A stretch of 64,000 nt of DNA, from the NCBI RefSeq assembly GCF_014194975.1, contig NZ_JACIAY010000001.1:248001-312000 (forward strand). The letters run 5' to 3'. The notes beneath the pieces are model-generated. The model searched no databases. It was not told the origin of the DNA and saw only the letters and a program-made list of their open reading frames with translations. Position numbers and translations under genes: made by a program. This document shows positions 35,090 through 44,894 of this stretch, piece after piece (the stretch's first letter is position 1; each line of letters opens with the position of its first letter). The DNA comes from Sphingomonas sp. BK580. GTDB lineage: Bacteria; Pseudomonadota; Alphaproteobacteria; Sphingomonadales; Sphingomonadaceae.

Positions 35090-35160
35090 CGTGCGGTCCT
35101 CTCGGATCTCGTTCAGAGCCGGGAGTAACGCACGAGCGGACGATCGATTTCCCGGCCGGC

Positions 35161-35553
35161 TTACTCGGCGCTCGCCGCCTCGGTCTCGGCCGGGGCCGCC
35201 GCGGCCTCCTGCTGCGCCTTCAGCTTCTCGGCACGCTCCTCGGCGCGCTCCTTGGCCTTCTCGCCCGGCTCACCCTTCTTGGGGTTGCTGCGCGCGGCGC
35301 GCTCCTTCACGCCCGCGGCGTCGAGGAAGCGGGCGACGCGGTCGGTCGGCTGCGCGCCGACGCCCAGCCAGTGCTTGGCGCGCTCGGCGTCGAGCACGAT
35401 GCGCTTCTCGTCGTCCTTGCCGAGCAGCGGGTTGTAGTTGCCGATCTTCTCGATGAACTTGCCGTCACGCGGGCTGCGCGCGTCGGCCACGACGATGCGA
35501 TAGTAAGGACGCTTCTTCGAGCCGCCGCGCGACAGGCGAATGCTGAGTGCCAT
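35161..35553 (-). CDS. rpsP: 30S ribosomal protein S16
   Basis: This 130-residue protein carries the S16 core [41 protein letters not shown] and the later [25 protein letters not shown]. The typical length is about 80-90 residues. The extra ~45 C-terminal residues are a Lys/Glu/Ala-rich, coiled-coil-like tail ([32 protein letters not shown]), common in alphaproteobacteria. It follows ffh on the same strand by 97 nt. Confidence 0.96.
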   Translation of the reverse strand: MALSIRLSRGGSKKRPYYRIVVADARSPRDGKFIEKIGNYNPLLGKDDEKRIVLDAERAKHWLGVGAQPTDRVARFLDAAGVKERAARSNPKKGEPGEKAKERAEERAEKLKAQQEAAAAPAETEAASAE

Positions 35554-35650
35554 GGTGTTCGTCTTCCTTCTGTCTGTCTGTGCCCCGGCAAGCGCCGGGA
35601 TCGTCTAGGTGAATGTCGTCACGTCCGCGCCGCCGCGGCGGCGCGCATCG

Positions 35651-37177
35651 TTACTTCTTGAACCGGAACCCGGGCGGCAGGCCGCCGGGGATGTTGCCGG
35701 GCAGACCGCCGCCCGGCAGCCCCGGCAGCCCCGGACCGCCGCCCGGCCCGCCGAGCTTGCCCATCATGTCGCCCATGTCGGCGCCGCCGATCGCGCTGCC
35801 GAGGCCGCCGAGGCCGCCCTTGCCGAGCATCGCCATCATCCCCTTGAGCCCGCCCATCTTCTTGATCTTCTTCATGGCGGTCGACATCTCGAGGTGCATC
35901 TTGAGGAGCTTGTTGACCTCCTGCACGGTCGTCCCCGAGCCCTTGGCGATGCGGATCTTGCGCTTGGCGTTGATCAGCTCGGGCTTGGCGCGCTCCTTGG
36001 CGGTCATCGAGCCGATCATCGCGTCGAGGTGGACCAGCATCTTGTCGCTGCCCGGCACCGAGTCCATCGCCGCCTGCGCCTTCTTCATGCCCGGCAGCAT
36101 GCCCGCGAGCGCGCCCAGCCCGCCCATGCGCTTCATCTGCGCGAGCTGGCCGCGCAGGTCGTTCATGTCGAACTGACCCTTGGCGAGCCGGCTCGCCATG
36201 CGCTCGGCGTCTTCCTGCTGGATCGACTCGGCGGCGCGCTCGACCAGGCTGACCACGTCGCCCATGCCGAGGATGCGGCCTGCCACGCGCGACGCGTGGA
36301 ACGCCTCCAGCGCGTCGAGCTTCTCGCCGACGCCGGCGAACTTGATCGGCTTGCCCGTGACCGCGCGCATCGACAGCGCGGCGCCGCCGCGCGCGTCGCC
36401 GTCCATGCGGGTGAGCACCACGCCGGTGAGCGGCACCTGCTCGGAGAAGTTCTGGGCGACGTTGACCGCGTCCTGACCGGTCAGCGAGTCGACGACGAGC
36501 AGGATCTCCTGCGGCGCCGCCACCTCGGCGACCGCCTTCATCTCGTCCATCAGCGCTTGGTCGACGTGGAGTCGGCCGGCGGTGTCGAGCATGAGCACGT
36601 CGAAGCCCTGGAGCTTCGCGGCCTGGAGCGCGCGGCGCGCGATCTCGACCGGCTGCTGGCCCGCGACGATCGGCAGCGTCGCCACCTCGACCTGCGTGCC
36701 GAGCGTGGCGAGCTGCTCCTGAGCGGCGGGGCGGTTGACGTCGAGCGACGCCATCAGCACCTTCTTGGCCGAACGCCCCGTCATCGAGCTGCTCGACAGG
36801 CGCTTGGCGATCTTGGCCGTGGTCGTGGTCTTGCCCGAGCCCTGCAGGCCGACCATCATCACCACCGCGGGCGGCGCGACGTTGAGCTGGAGCTCGGCCG
36901 CGGCGGGATCGTCGCCGCCGAGCATCCGCACCAGCGCGTCGTTGACGATCTTGACGACCTGCTGCCCCGGCGTGACCGAGCGCAGCACGTTCTGGCCGAC
37001 CGCTTCCTCGGTGACCTCGTCGACGAAGGCGCGCGCGACCGGCAGCGCGACGTCGGCCTCGAGCAGCGCGACTCGCACCTCGCGCATCGCGGCGCGCACG
37101 TCGGCCTCGGTCAGCGCGCCGCGGCCACGCAACCGGTCGAAGACGCCGCCGAGACGATCGCTGAGGCTATCGAACAT
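35651..37177 (-). CDS. ffh: Signal recognition particle protein (SRP54)
   Basis: This is the 508-residue GTPase of the signal recognition particle. The N domain (FDSLSDRLGGVFDRLRGRGALTEADVRAAMREVRVALLEADV) is followed by the G domain, with GLQGSGKTTTTAKIA, VNRPAAQEQL and VLMLDTAGR. The M domain is methionine-rich (RMGGLGALAGMLPGMKKAQAAM, IGSMTAKERAKPELI). The C-terminus is Gly/Pro-rich (GGPGGGPGLPGLPGGGLPGNIPGG). Start ATG 37177 has GGAAG upstream. A terminator-like hairpin lies only ~25 nt before the gene. Confidence 0.96.
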   Translation of the reverse strand: MFDSLSDRLGGVFDRLRGRGALTEADVRAAMREVRVALLEADVALPVARAFVDEVTEEAVGQNVLRSVTPGQQVVKIVNDALVRMLGGDDPAAAELQLNVAPPAVVMMVGLQGSGKTTTTAKIAKRLSSSSMTGRSAKKVLMASLDVNRPAAQEQLATLGTQVEVATLPIVAGQQPVEIARRALQAAKLQGFDVLMLDTAGRLHVDQALMDEMKAVAEVAAPQEILLVVDSLTGQDAVNVAQNFSEQVPLTGVVLTRMDGDARGGAALSMRAVTGKPIKFAGVGEKLDALEAFHASRVAGRILGMGDVVSLVERAAESIQQEDAERMASRLAKGQFDMNDLRGQLAQMKRMGGLGALAGMLPGMKKAQAAMDSVPGSDKMLVHLDAMIGSMTAKERAKPELINAKRKIRIAKGSGTTVQEVNKLLKMHLEMSTAMKKIKKMGGLKGMMAMLGKGGLGGLGSAIGGADMGDMMGKLGGPGGGPGLPGLPGGGLPGNIPGGLPPGFRFKK

Positions 37178-37202
37178 CGTGTTTCCTTCCCATCCGCCGC
37201 CA

Positions 37203-37237
37203 AACGCAAAAGCGCCGGCGGGCGAAACCTCGCCGGC
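37203..37237 (-). terminator. Terminator-like hairpin before ffh
   Basis: On the minus strand a 7-bp stem (37231-37237 with 37214-37220) is followed by CTTTTGCGTTTG. It lies between the valS-side repeats and the ffh start, so it could end the valS transcript or attenuate ffh. Confidence 0.5.
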
Positions 37238-37361
37238 CAGCGGGCACCACATGGGCGCATGTCGATCGCGTTCAACGGTGGAACGTGCGGCGGCTGTTAG
37301 AGGAAGTGGGCGCGGGATGCAAGCAACGTGGGGGCGGATGGCCGACTGCGTCCATTCACAC

Positions 37362-37457
37362 CGTCATCCCGGACTTGATCCGGGATCCATGTCGCCGCGC
37401 ACACGGCGAGCGTTGCTCTCGCGGAACCATGGATCCCGGCTCAAGGCCGGGATGACG
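37362..37457. repeat. 96-bp REP doublet (CGTCAT...ATGACG)
   Basis: The left arm is CGTCATCCCGGACTTGATCC and the right arm is GGCTCAAGGCCGGGATGACG. The ffh-valS gap of 438 nt contains two such elements side by side and no gene. Confidence 0.8.
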
Positions 37458-37493
37458 ATAGAGTGTGGGGAAAACAGACGTACCAGCCCCACC

Positions 37494-37589
37494 CGTCATC
37501 CCTGCGAAGGCAGGGATCCAGACATGCTGACGTCCGTGAAAGAACCGCGGCGTCAGCGCGTCTGGATCCCCGCCTGCGCGGGGATGACG
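37494..37589. repeat. 96-bp REP doublet (CGTCAT...ATGACG)
   Basis: The left arm is CGTCATCCCTGCGAAGGCAG and the right arm is CCCGCCTGCGCGGGGATGAC, a third sequence subtype with the same length and ends. It is 36 bp from the preceding element and ends 26 bp from the valS stop. Confidence 0.8.
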
Positions 37590-37615
37590 GGAGGAGGAGG
37601 CGGGGTAGCCCCCCC

Positions 37616-40273
37616 TCACCCCAGCCGCGCCAGCGCCGCGGCGAAGCGTTCCGCGTCCGCCGCCTTCTCGGCGTGGTCGGCGCGCGCCTTGTCCACCGCC
37701 TCAGGCTTGGCGCGCTCGACGAAGCTCGCGTTGCCGAGTCGCCCCGCCAGCGAGTCGCGCTCCTTCTCGGCCGCCGCCAGCGACTTCTGCAATCGCTGCC
37801 GCTCCGCCTCGAGGTCGATCACGCCCTCCAGCGCGAGCGCGAACGTCTCCGCGCCCCACAGGATCGGCGCGCGCGCGCCGCTCGCCTCGCCCGGCGTCAG
37901 CGTGACGCGCGCGAGCCGCTCGACGTACGGGGCGATCGTCGCCGGCACGTCGCCCGCCCCGGTGTGGAGCGCGATCCGCGTGCCCGGCGGTACGTTGAGC
38001 TCGGCGCGTGCGCCGCGCACCGCCTCGACCAGCTCGATCAACCGCTCGACCGCCTGTGTCGCCCCCGGGTCAAGCGCGCGCGCGTCCGCCATCGGCCAAT
38101 GCGCCACGATCAGCTCGTGCTCGCGTGGCGCCAGCGCGTGCCACAGCTCCTCGGTAATGAAGGGCATGAACGGGTGGAGCAGCACCAGGATCTGGTCGAG
38201 CACCCAGCCCGCGACCGCCTTGGTCTCGTCGTCGATCTGCCCTTTGATGAGCTCCAAATACCAGTCGCAGAAGCGGCTCCACACGAACTGGTAGATCGCG
38301 TTGGCGGCGGCGTCGAAGCGATAGTCGGCGAGCGCGAGGTCGACCGCCTGCACCGTCGCCACCGTCTCGGCCAGGATCCACTTGTTGACCGGATTGGACG
38401 CGAGCGGCGGCTCTAGCGTGGTCGAGCCGCCGATCCCGTTTGCCTGGGCGAAGCGACTGGCGTTCCACAGCTTGGTCGCGAAATTGCGATAGCCCTCGAC
38501 GCGCTTCTCATCCATCTTGATGTCGCGCCCCTGGCTCTCCATCGCCGCCATGAAGAAGCGCAGCGCGTCGGCGCCGTAGCGGTCGATCAGCCCGAGCGGG
38601 TCGACCGTGTTGCCCTTGGACTTGGACATCTTGGCGCCGTCCGCGGCGCGCACCAGGCCGTGCAGGTAGAGCGTGCGGAACGGCACCTCGCCCATGAAGT
38701 GCATGCCCTGCATCATCATCCGCGCGTCCCAGAAGAACAGGATGTCGAAGCCCGAGACGAGCACGTCATTGGGGTAGCGGCCGCCGAGCGTGCGGTCCGC
38801 GGCGTCGGGCCAGCCCATCGTCGCGAACGGCCAGAGCGCGCTGGAGAACCACGTGTCCAGGACGTCGGGGTCGCGGGTCAGCGCCACGCCAGCGCCCGCC
38901 TCGGCCTGTGCCTCCGCCTCCGTTTCCGCGACATAGGCGCGACCGTCCGCGTCGAACCACGCCGGGATCTGGTGTCCCCACCAGAGCTGGCGCGACACGC
39001 ACCACGGCTGGATGTTCTCCATCCAGTTGAAGAAGGTCTTCTCCCACGACTTGGGCACCAGCTTGATGGCACCCGAGCGCACCGCCTCGATCGCGGGCTG
39101 GGCGAGCGTCGCGGCGTCGACATACCATTGGTCGGTCAGCCACGGCTCGATCACCGCGCCCGAGCGGTCGCCGAACGGCGTCTGGATCACGCGCGGCTCG
39201 GCGTCGTGCGCGACGCCCTCCTTGTCGACGTGCGGGATCAGCACGCCCGCGTCCTTGAGCTGCGCGACCACCAGCCGGCGCGCGTCCTGCGCGGCCTTGG
39301 CGTCGTTGCCGGGAAGGCCGAGGAACTCAGCGGGGATCAGTCCGTCCGCGGTCTGCACCACGCGCGCCGTGGCATCGAGCATGTTGAGCATGTCGCGCGC
39401 CTCGATCCCGGCGCGGCGGCCGACCTCGAAGTCGTTGAAGTCATGGCCCGGCGTGATCTTCACCGCGCCCGAGCCGAGCGCTGGGTCGGCGTGCTCGTCG
39501 GCGACGATCCGGATCAGCCGGCCGGTGATCGGCAGCCGCACCTGTTTGCCCACCAGAGCGGTGTAGCGCGCGTCCTCGGGGTGCACCGCCACCGCCATGT
39601 CGGCGAGCATCGTCTCGGGCCGCGTCGTCGCCACCTCGATCGATCCCGAGCCGTCCGCGAGCGGGTAGCGCAGCCGCCAGAAGCTGCCGCGCACCTCGCG
39701 GGTCTCGACCTCCAGGTCGCTGATCGCGGTACCGAGGCCCGGGTCCCAGTTGACCAGCCGCTTGTCGCGATAGAGCAGGCCCTGGCGGTGCAGCTCGACG
39801 AACACCTTGAGCACCGCGCGCGAGAAGCCCTCGTCCATGGTGAAGCGTTCGTTCGCCCAGTCCATCGAGCAGCCGAGCCGGCGCAGCTGGCGCGTGATCT
39901 CGCCGCCGCTCTCCGCCTTCCACTCCCAGACGCGGGCGACGAACGCCTCGCGCGAGAGGTCGGTGCGCTTCTCGCCCTTGGCCGCCATCTGGCGCTCCAC
40001 CACCATCTGCGTGGCGATGCCGGCATGGTCGGTGCCGACCACCCAGAGCGCGTCCTTGCCCTTGAGCCGGGCGTGACGCGTCAGGATGTCCTGCAGCGTG
40101 TTGTCGAGCGCGTGGCCGATGTGGAGCGAGCCCGTCACGTTGGGCGGCGGGTTGACGATCGTCCAGGGCTCGGCGTTGGGGCGCTCGGGGCGGAACAGGC
40201 CATTGTCTTCCCAGTGGGTATACCAGCGGCGCTCGATCGCGGCGGGGTCGAAGGTCTTGGCGAGCTCGGTCAT
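37616..40273 (-). CDS. valS: Valyl-tRNA synthetase
   Basis: This is an 885-residue class Ia synthetase that charges tRNA-Val. The HIGH motif is at residues 51-54 ([19 protein letters not shown]) and KMSKS at 548-552 ([14 protein letters not shown]). The editing domain ([18 protein letters not shown]), the anticodon-binding domain ([12 protein letters not shown]) and a C-terminal coiled coil ([21 protein letters not shown]) are all present. It is a monocistronic gene between rplQ and the ffh region. Confidence 0.97.
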   Translation of the reverse strand: MTELAKTFDPAAIERRWYTHWEDNGLFRPERPNAEPWTIVNPPPNVTGSLHIGHALDNTLQDILTRHARLKGKDALWVVGTDHAGIATQMVVERQMAAKGEKRTDLSREAFVARVWEWKAESGGEITRQLRRLGCSMDWANERFTMDEGFSRAVLKVFVELHRQGLLYRDKRLVNWDPGLGTAISDLEVETREVRGSFWRLRYPLADGSGSIEVATTRPETMLADMAVAVHPEDARYTALVGKQVRLPITGRLIRIVADEHADPALGSGAVKITPGHDFNDFEVGRRAGIEARDMLNMLDATARVVQTADGLIPAEFLGLPGNDAKAAQDARRLVVAQLKDAGVLIPHVDKEGVAHDAEPRVIQTPFGDRSGAVIEPWLTDQWYVDAATLAQPAIEAVRSGAIKLVPKSWEKTFFNWMENIQPWCVSRQLWWGHQIPAWFDADGRAYVAETEAEAQAEAGAGVALTRDPDVLDTWFSSALWPFATMGWPDAADRTLGGRYPNDVLVSGFDILFFWDARMMMQGMHFMGEVPFRTLYLHGLVRAADGAKMSKSKGNTVDPLGLIDRYGADALRFFMAAMESQGRDIKMDEKRVEGYRNFATKLWNASRFAQANGIGGSTTLEPPLASNPVNKWILAETVATVQAVDLALADYRFDAAANAIYQFVWSRFCDWYLELIKGQIDDETKAVAGWVLDQILVLLHPFMPFITEELWHALAPREHELIVAHWPMADARALDPGATQAVERLIELVEAVRGARAELNVPPGTRIALHTGAGDVPATIAPYVERLARVTLTPGEASGARAPILWGAETFALALEGVIDLEAERQRLQKSLAAAEKERDSLAGRLGNASFVERAKPEAVDKARADHAEKAADAERFAAALARLG

Positions 40274-40336
40274 GGCCCGGCGGCTATCCCGCGTCGCGGC
40301 AAAAGGGAAGACCGCGCCGCCCCCCGCATAGCAGAA

Positions 40337-40364
40337 GGGCCGCCCCGGTCTCCCGGGACGGCCC
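40337..40364 (-). terminator. Terminator hairpin after rplQ
   Basis: A 12-bp stem with one wobble (40337-40348 with 40353-40364, loop TCTC) lies 27 nt after the rplQ stop and 63 nt before valS. The minus-strand 3' side reads TTCTGCT, so the T-tract is weak, but the position marks the end of the ribosomal supercluster. Confidence 0.7.
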
Positions 40365-40391
40365 TGCTGTCAGCCTCGCGGCGCGCCGGGA

Positions 40392-40814
40392 TCAGGCGGC
40401 GACGTCGAAGTCCTCGTCGGTCGTCACCGGGCCCGAGTCCTGGCCCTTGGCGGCCACGTCGCGGTCGACGAACTCGATGATCGCCATCGGCGACGCGTCC
40501 GAGGCGCGGATGCCCGCCTTGATGATGCGGGTGTAGCCGCCGTTGCGCGACGCGTAGCGCGGCGCCAGCACGTCGAACAGCTTCACCAGCTGCGCGTCGT
40601 CGAGCAGCCGCGCGTGGGCGAGACGACGGTTGCTGAGACCGCCCTTCTTGCCGAGCGTGATCAGCTTCTCGATGTACGGGCGCAGCTCCTTCGCCTTGGC
40701 GACGGTGGTGGTGATCTGCTCGTGCTTGATCAGCGCGGCCGACATGTTGCGGAACAGCGCCTGGCGATGGGCCGAGGTACGCTGCAGCTTACGACCGCCA
40801 ACTCTATGACGCAT
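40392..40814 (-). CDS. rplQ: 50S ribosomal protein L17
   Basis: This is a 140-residue large-subunit protein. L17 motifs are visible: [58 protein letters not shown] and the later [28 protein letters not shown]. It is the last gene of the alpha operon. A 219-nt gap with two strong hairpins separates it from rpoA, longer than usual. Confidence 0.97.
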   Translation of the reverse strand: MRHRVGGRKLQRTSAHRQALFRNMSAALIKHEQITTTVAKAKELRPYIEKLITLGKKGGLSNRRLAHARLLDDAQLVKLFDVLAPRYASRNGGYTRIIKAGIRASDASPMAIIEFVDRDVAAKGQDSGPVTTDEDFDVAA

Positions 40815-40937
40815 GTATCTTACCTTTCGTTCGTCAGGGGGCCGTGTGAGGTACCCCGGGCCTGGTGGGGACGTTTGAGCCCACCTTTGTCACGTCGCTC
40901 CCGTGGGAGCCTCTATACTATAGGAGACCGGGAGGCG

Positions 40938-40982
40938 CCGCGGCGAAGCCGCGGCCTCGGTCGGGTGCCGCCTGCGGCACCC
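40938..40982. other. Tandem hairpins between rpoA and rplQ
   Basis: CCGCGGC/GCCGCGG (40938-40944 with 40948-40954, three-base loop) is followed by a 9-bp stem with a two-base loop (40963-40971 with 40974-40982). Both are very stable and lie in the intercistronic gap. There is no T-tract on either side, so mRNA stabilisation or pausing is more likely than termination. Confidence 0.6.
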
Positions 40983-41033
40983 GCCGGCCGGGGCAGTCCG
41001 TCTCGCGCATAGCTCACGCTACGCGCGTGGGGA

Positions 41034-42098
41034 TCAGCCCATGATCTCCTGCTCGAGCTTCTTGGCGACTTCCTCGATGTTCTCGGGCGGCCAGCCGGGG
41101 ATCTCCATGCCCAGCCGCAGCCCCATCGACGAGAGCACTTCCTTGATCTCGTTGAGCGACTTGCGCCCGAAGTTCGGGGTCCGCAGCATCTCCGCCTCGG
41201 TCTTCCCGACGAGATCACCGATATAGATGATGTTGTCGTTCTTGAGGCAGTTGGCCGAGCGCACCGAGAGCTCGAGCTCGTCGACCTTCTTGAGCAGGTA
41301 GCGGTTGATCTGCGCGGTGTCGCTCGCGACCTCGCCGCCCGACGCCGCCGGGGCCGCGACGCCGACCGGGGCCGAGCGCGTGACCGACGAGTCGTCGAAG
41401 TGGACGAACAGCGCCAGCTGGTCCTGCAGGATACGGCCGGCATAGCCCACCGCGTCCTCCGGAGTGACGGTGCCGTCCGTCTCGATCGTCAGCGTCAGCT
41501 TGTCGTAGTCCAGGTCCTGCCCGACGCGGGTCGGGTCGACCTTGTACGACACCTGGCGCACCGGCGAGTAGAGCGCGTCGACCGGGATCAGACCGATCGG
41601 CGCGTCGGCCGGGCGGTTGTTGACCGCGGCGACATAGCCCTTACCGACGTCGGCGGTGAGCTCCATGTTGAGCGTCGCGCCCTCGTCGAGGTGGCAGATC
41701 ACCAGCTCGGGGTTCATCACCTCGATGTCGCCCGACACCGCGATGTCGCCCGCCTTCACCTCGGACGGCCCGGTCGCGGAGAGCTGGAGGCGCTTCGGCC
41801 CCTCACCCTGCATGCGGATCGCGATCTGCTTGACGTTGAGGACGATGTCGGTGACGTCCTCGCGCACGCCGGCGAGCGAGCTGAACTCGTGCAGCACGTT
41901 CTCGATCTTGATCGAGGTCACCGCGGCACCCTGCAGCGAGGAGAGCAGGACGCGGCGCAGCGCGTTGCCCAGCGTCAGCCCGAAGCCACGCTCCAGCGGC
42001 TCGGCGACGAAGGTCGCCTTGCGCTTGCCGTCACCGCTCTTCTTCTCGAGCTGGTTGGGCTTCTTCAGTTCTTGCCAGTTCTTTGCGTTGACAGACAA
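41034..42098 (-). CDS. rpoA: RNA polymerase alpha subunit
   Basis: This 354-residue subunit dimerises to nucleate RNA polymerase and binds UP elements. The N-terminal domain has [53 protein letters not shown]. The C-terminal domain ends in [56 protein letters not shown]. It lies in the alpha operon, 92 nt after rpsK with a small hairpin (42157-42172) between. Confidence 0.97.
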   Translation of the reverse strand: MSVNAKNWQELKKPNQLEKKSGDGKRKATFVAEPLERGFGLTLGNALRRVLLSSLQGAAVTSIKIENVLHEFSSLAGVREDVTDIVLNVKQIAIRMQGEGPKRLQLSATGPSEVKAGDIAVSGDIEVMNPELVICHLDEGATLNMELTADVGKGYVAAVNNRPADAPIGLIPVDALYSPVRQVSYKVDPTRVGQDLDYDKLTLTIETDGTVTPEDAVGYAGRILQDQLALFVHFDDSSVTRSAPVGVAAPAASGGEVASDTAQINRYLLKKVDELELSVRSANCLKNDNIIYIGDLVGKTEAEMLRTPNFGRKSLNEIKEVLSSMGLRLGMEIPGWPPENIEEVAKKLEQEIMG

Positions 42099-42190
42099 GC
42101 TCTCGTCCCCTGGGGTTGGGCCGGCGCTGGCGGGCGCCGACCGGGTAATGGACGCAGCCGCTCGTCAGCGGCCACGCGAAGAACATCGGA

Positions 42191-42580
42191 TCAGACGCGA
42201 CGCCGCTTCGACGGACGCACGCCGTTGTGCGGGATCGAGGTCACGTCGCGGATCGACGTGATCTGGAAACCGACCGCCTGCAGCGCGCGCAGCGCCGACT
42301 CGCGGCCCGAACCCGGTCCCTTGACCTCGACCTCGAGCGTGCGGACGCCGTGCTCGGCGGCCTTCTTGCCCGCGTCCTCGGCCGCGACCTGCGCCGCGTA
42401 CGGCGTCGACTTGCGGCTGCCCTTGAAGCCCATCATGCCCGCGGACGACCAGCTGATGGCATTGCCCTGCGCGTCGGTGATGGTGATCATGGTGTTGTTG
42501 AAGCTGGCGTTCACGTGAGCGACGCCCGCGGTGATGTTCTTGCGTTCGCGCCGGCGAATGCGCTGCGGTGCCTGAGCCAT
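42191..42580 (-). CDS. rpsK: 30S ribosomal protein S11
   Basis: This is a 129-residue platform protein. The motifs are [51 protein letters not shown] and the C-terminal [14 protein letters not shown]. It is separated from rpsM by 105 nt that contain a terminator-like hairpin, which is unusual for this pair. Confidence 0.97.
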   Translation of the reverse strand: MAQAPQRIRRRERKNITAGVAHVNASFNNTMITITDAQGNAISWSSAGMMGFKGSRKSTPYAAQVAAEDAGKKAAEHGVRTLEVEVKGPGSGRESALRALQAVGFQITSIRDVTSIPHNGVRPSKRRRV

Positions 42581-42650
42581 GTGGTGTTCCTGACCTTGAA
42601 TTCCAATACGGAGGGCGGCGGGCTGTCAGCCCCGGGCCTGCCTTCCGGCG

Positions 42651-42685
42651 GAGAAAAAGAGAAAATCGTCCCCCGGACGATTTTC
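42651..42685 (-). terminator. Terminator-like hairpin between rpsM and rpsK
   Basis: A perfect 11-bp stem (42661-42671 with 42675-42685, loop CCC) begins right after the rpsM stop codon. On the minus strand it is followed by TCTTTTTCTC. It has the form of an intrinsic terminator yet lies inside the alpha operon. Confidence 0.72.
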
Positions 42686-43054
42686 TTACTTCTTCTTACC
42701 CGCGATCGGCTTCGCCTTGCCCTTGCGGGTGCGCGCGTTGGTGTGCGTGCGCTGGCCGCGGACCGGCAGGCCCTTGCGGTGACGCAGGCCGCGGTAGCAG
42801 GCGAGATCCATCAGGCGCTTGATGTTCATCGCGGTCTCGCGACGAAGATCGCCCTCGACGGTGTAGCCGGCATCGATCGCCTCGCGGATCTGCAGCACTT
42901 CCTGATCGGTCAGGTCCTGCACGCGCCGCTCCGGCGTGATGTTCAGCTTCTCGGTCAGCTCCTTGGCCTTGGCCGGCCCGATGCCGTGGATGTAGGTTAG
43001 CGCGATCACCACGCGCTTGTTGGTCGGGATGTTAACACCCGCGATACGTGCCAT
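42686..43054 (-). CDS. rpsM: 30S ribosomal protein S13
   Basis: This is a 122-residue head protein. The motifs are [31 protein letters not shown] and the later [38 protein letters not shown]. It is followed directly by a terminator-like stem. adk, its normal close upstream neighbour, is 1.15 kb away. Confidence 0.97.
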   Translation of the reverse strand: MARIAGVNIPTNKRVVIALTYIHGIGPAKAKELTEKLNITPERRVQDLTDQEVLQIREAIDAGYTVEGDLRRETAMNIKRLMDLACYRGLRHRKGLPVRGQRTHTNARTRKGKAKPIAGKKK

Positions 43055-43246
43055 GTGCTATATGCCTCCTGTGCTCCACGGGAAGCGGCATGGCTGCACG
43101 CGACCCATCTCAACGCATTGCCTTCCGCGCCCCCGCCTGCCCGAGTCGCTCCCCGCCGAACGCAGGAAACGCGACGTGCGCACGAGTGCGACGCCGACGA
43201 GTGAGAGGTTGGAAGGGAGGGCGGATAAGCGCGCGGGAACGCACTG

Positions 43247-43492
43247 TCAAGCAAGCGGTTCCGAGTCGCGCCGCGTCTGGCGTCGCAGCGCGACCCATTT
43301 GCGGAGCGCCACGACGACCCAGGCGAGCTCGACCAGCCCGAACGGCCACGCGCCCTGGAGGAAGCCGTAGGCGGAGCCCATTAGGCAACCTAAGGCGAAC
43401 AGCAGTGTCCAGAAGGGCGCGCGCTCCTCCATCATATAGCACAGCAGCATGAAAGTGACCGCGAACAGGCCGAAGAGAGTCAGGGCGTCCAT
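43247..43492 (-). CDS. Small hydrophobic protein between adk and rpsM (hypothetical)
   Basis: This is an 81-residue frame from the internal Met (MDALTLFGLFAVTFMLLC...). It has two or three hydrophobic segments (ALTLFGLFAVTFMLLCYMM, PFWTLLFALGCLMGSAYGFLQG, FGLVELAWVVVAL) and a basic tail (RKWVALRRQTRRDSE). The regular alternation of hydrophobic helices and a basic tail suggests a real inner-membrane protein. Its family is unknown. It sits in a region that is normally short. Confidence 0.6.
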   Translation of the reverse strand: MDALTLFGLFAVTFMLLCYMMEERAPFWTLLFALGCLMGSAYGFLQGAWPFGLVELAWVVVALRKWVALRRQTRRDSEPLA

Positions 43493-43601
43493 GCCGCGGG
43501 TGTGGCGCATCGCGGGCGCGGGGGCCAGAGGGGTGCTGGCCTGAGCGCCGAGGCGATCGGCGGTCGTGGCCGCAGGACCCCCCCCCCGCCTTCCTTCCTG
43601 G

Positions 43602-43696
43602 CGTCATCCTGAACTCGACTCAGGATCCACCTCTCCGCAGATAGTACGGCGGTCGTATGAGCGGCGCCGTGGCTCCCGACACGGGTTCGGGATGAC
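43602..43696. repeat. 95-bp REP doublet (CGTCAT...ATGAC)
   Basis: The left arm is CGTCATCCTGAACTCGACTC and the right arm is CCCGACACGGGTTCGGGATGAC. It occupies the 521-nt gap between the small hydrophobic gene and the adk side. Further on, a perfect 11-bp stem lies at 43769-43779/43789-43799. No further gene is supported in that gap. Confidence 0.75.
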
Positions 43697-43768
43697 TCGC
43701 TGTCGGGGGGATGGGACCGCCGCTCGCGCCGCCCGGGCGAGCCGGCGAGCGCGCCGGACACGCGAAGA

Positions 43769-43799
43769 GCCGGCGGAGGACAGGGAACCCTCCGCCGGC
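43769..43799. other. Isolated strong hairpin in adk-rpsM gap
   Basis: GCCGGCGGAGG and its exact inverse are separated by 9 nt. Neither side has a T-tract. It may be transcribed with adk and shape the transcript end. Confidence 0.5.
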
Positions 43800-44031
43800 C
43801 TCGTCACCACCGGGAGAGAAGGTGACGAGTTCCGTATTGTCTTCGACGATCGGGCAGCGACCACCGCTGCCCGTGAGCCGTCTCTACCCCCCGTCCCGCT
43901 TCCGCAGCGTGGCAGGCGCATGAACTTTCCGTCATGTCCGTGAAACTGCGACCGTATCGGTGGCGAGATCCGCACCGCGCGCGCGCCTCGACGCGAACGC
44001 ATCTAGCGCCGCGCCCGTGCGTTCGAGCGGC

Positions 44032-44244
44032 ATGGAGGACCTACAGCGCGCCTACGCCTCGCTGGAGACGACGCGGCTCCGTGCCCGCGCCGCGGTGGAG
44101 GTGACGCCGGCGGGACTGCTCGCGCTCGGCGGGATGGTGGCAGCGATCCTGGCGGGCGGCGCAGCGATCGTGCTCGCCGCGCGTCGCCCGCCCATGCCGC
44201 CGCGGGTCAGCGATCGCCGAGGATCGCCTCGATCGCGGCGGTGA
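44032..44244 (+). CDS. Possible small single-pass membrane protein (hypothetical)
   Basis: This is a 70-residue frame (MEDLQRAYASLETTRLRARA...). It has one hydrophobic helix (GLLALGGMVAAILAGGAAIVLAA) and a basic tail. It overlaps the 3' end of adk by 38 nt in the opposite direction, and no good ribosome site is seen. The coding case rests only on the helix and composition. Confidence 0.3.
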   Translation: MEDLQRAYASLETTRLRARAAVEVTPAGLLALGGMVAAILAGGAAIVLAARRPPMPPRVSDRRGSPRSRR

Positions 44245-44854
44245 CCTCGCCGATCTCCGCCATGCCGTCGACGCGGCGCACCAGCCCGCGCGACTCGTAG
44301 ATCGGGATGATCGGCGCGGTCTTGGCGCGATACTCGGCCATACGGGTCCGTACCGTCTGCTCATTGTCGTCGGGGCGGCGCTTGAACTCGCTCGCGCCGC
44401 AGACGTCGCAGACATCGTCGACCTTGGGCCGCTTGAACGTGTCGTGGTAGCCGGTGCCGCACACCGCGCAGGTGAAGCGGCCGACGATCCGCTCGACGAG
44501 CGCGTCCTCGTCGACCTCGAGCTCGATGACATGGTCGAGCGCCTGGCCGCGCTCCGTCAGCAGCAGGTCGAGCGCGTCGGCCTGCGCCGCCGTGCGCGGA
44601 TAGCCGTCGAAGATCGCACCGCTGCCGGTGCCCGCGTCCATCCGCTCGCCGATGAGCGCCGAGACGATCGCGTCCGAGACGAGCTCGCCCGCCTCCATCA
44701 CCGCCTTGGCCTGGAGACCCACCGGCGTGCCCGCCTTCACCGCGGCGCGCAGCATGTCGCCGGTGGAGAGCTGGACCATGCCGCGCTCCTCGACCAGCCG
44801 CTGCGCCTGGGTGCCCTTGCCCGCCCCCGGCGGCCCCAGCAGAATGATGTTCAC
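44207..44854 (-). CDS. adk: Adenylate kinase
   Basis: This 215-residue enzyme balances ATP, ADP and AMP. The P-loop is LLGPPGAGKGTQAQ (residues 5-18), followed by STGDMLRAAV and GYPRTAAQADAL. The LID domain is the long form with four cysteines (FTCAVCGTGYHDTF and CDVCGASEF), so it probably binds zinc, unlike the E. coli enzyme. It follows secY by 40 nt as usual, but the downstream rpsM is separated by repeats. Confidence 0.96.
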   Translation of the reverse strand: MNIILLGPPGAGKGTQAQRLVEERGMVQLSTGDMLRAAVKAGTPVGLQAKAVMEAGELVSDAIVSALIGERMDAGTGSGAIFDGYPRTAAQADALDLLLTERGQALDHVIELEVDEDALVERIVGRFTCAVCGTGYHDTFKRPKVDDVCDVCGASEFKRRPDDNEQTVRTRMAEYRAKTAPIIPIYESRGLVRRVDGMAEIGEVTAAIEAILGDR

Positions 44855-44894
44855 GAGATAACGCCTCCCTGTCGCGTCGTCCCGCGCCCCGCGC

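Noticed and set aside
37253..37615. Small frames within the repeat doublets between ffh and valS
   Set aside because: They consist of translated palindromes and lack ribosome sites.
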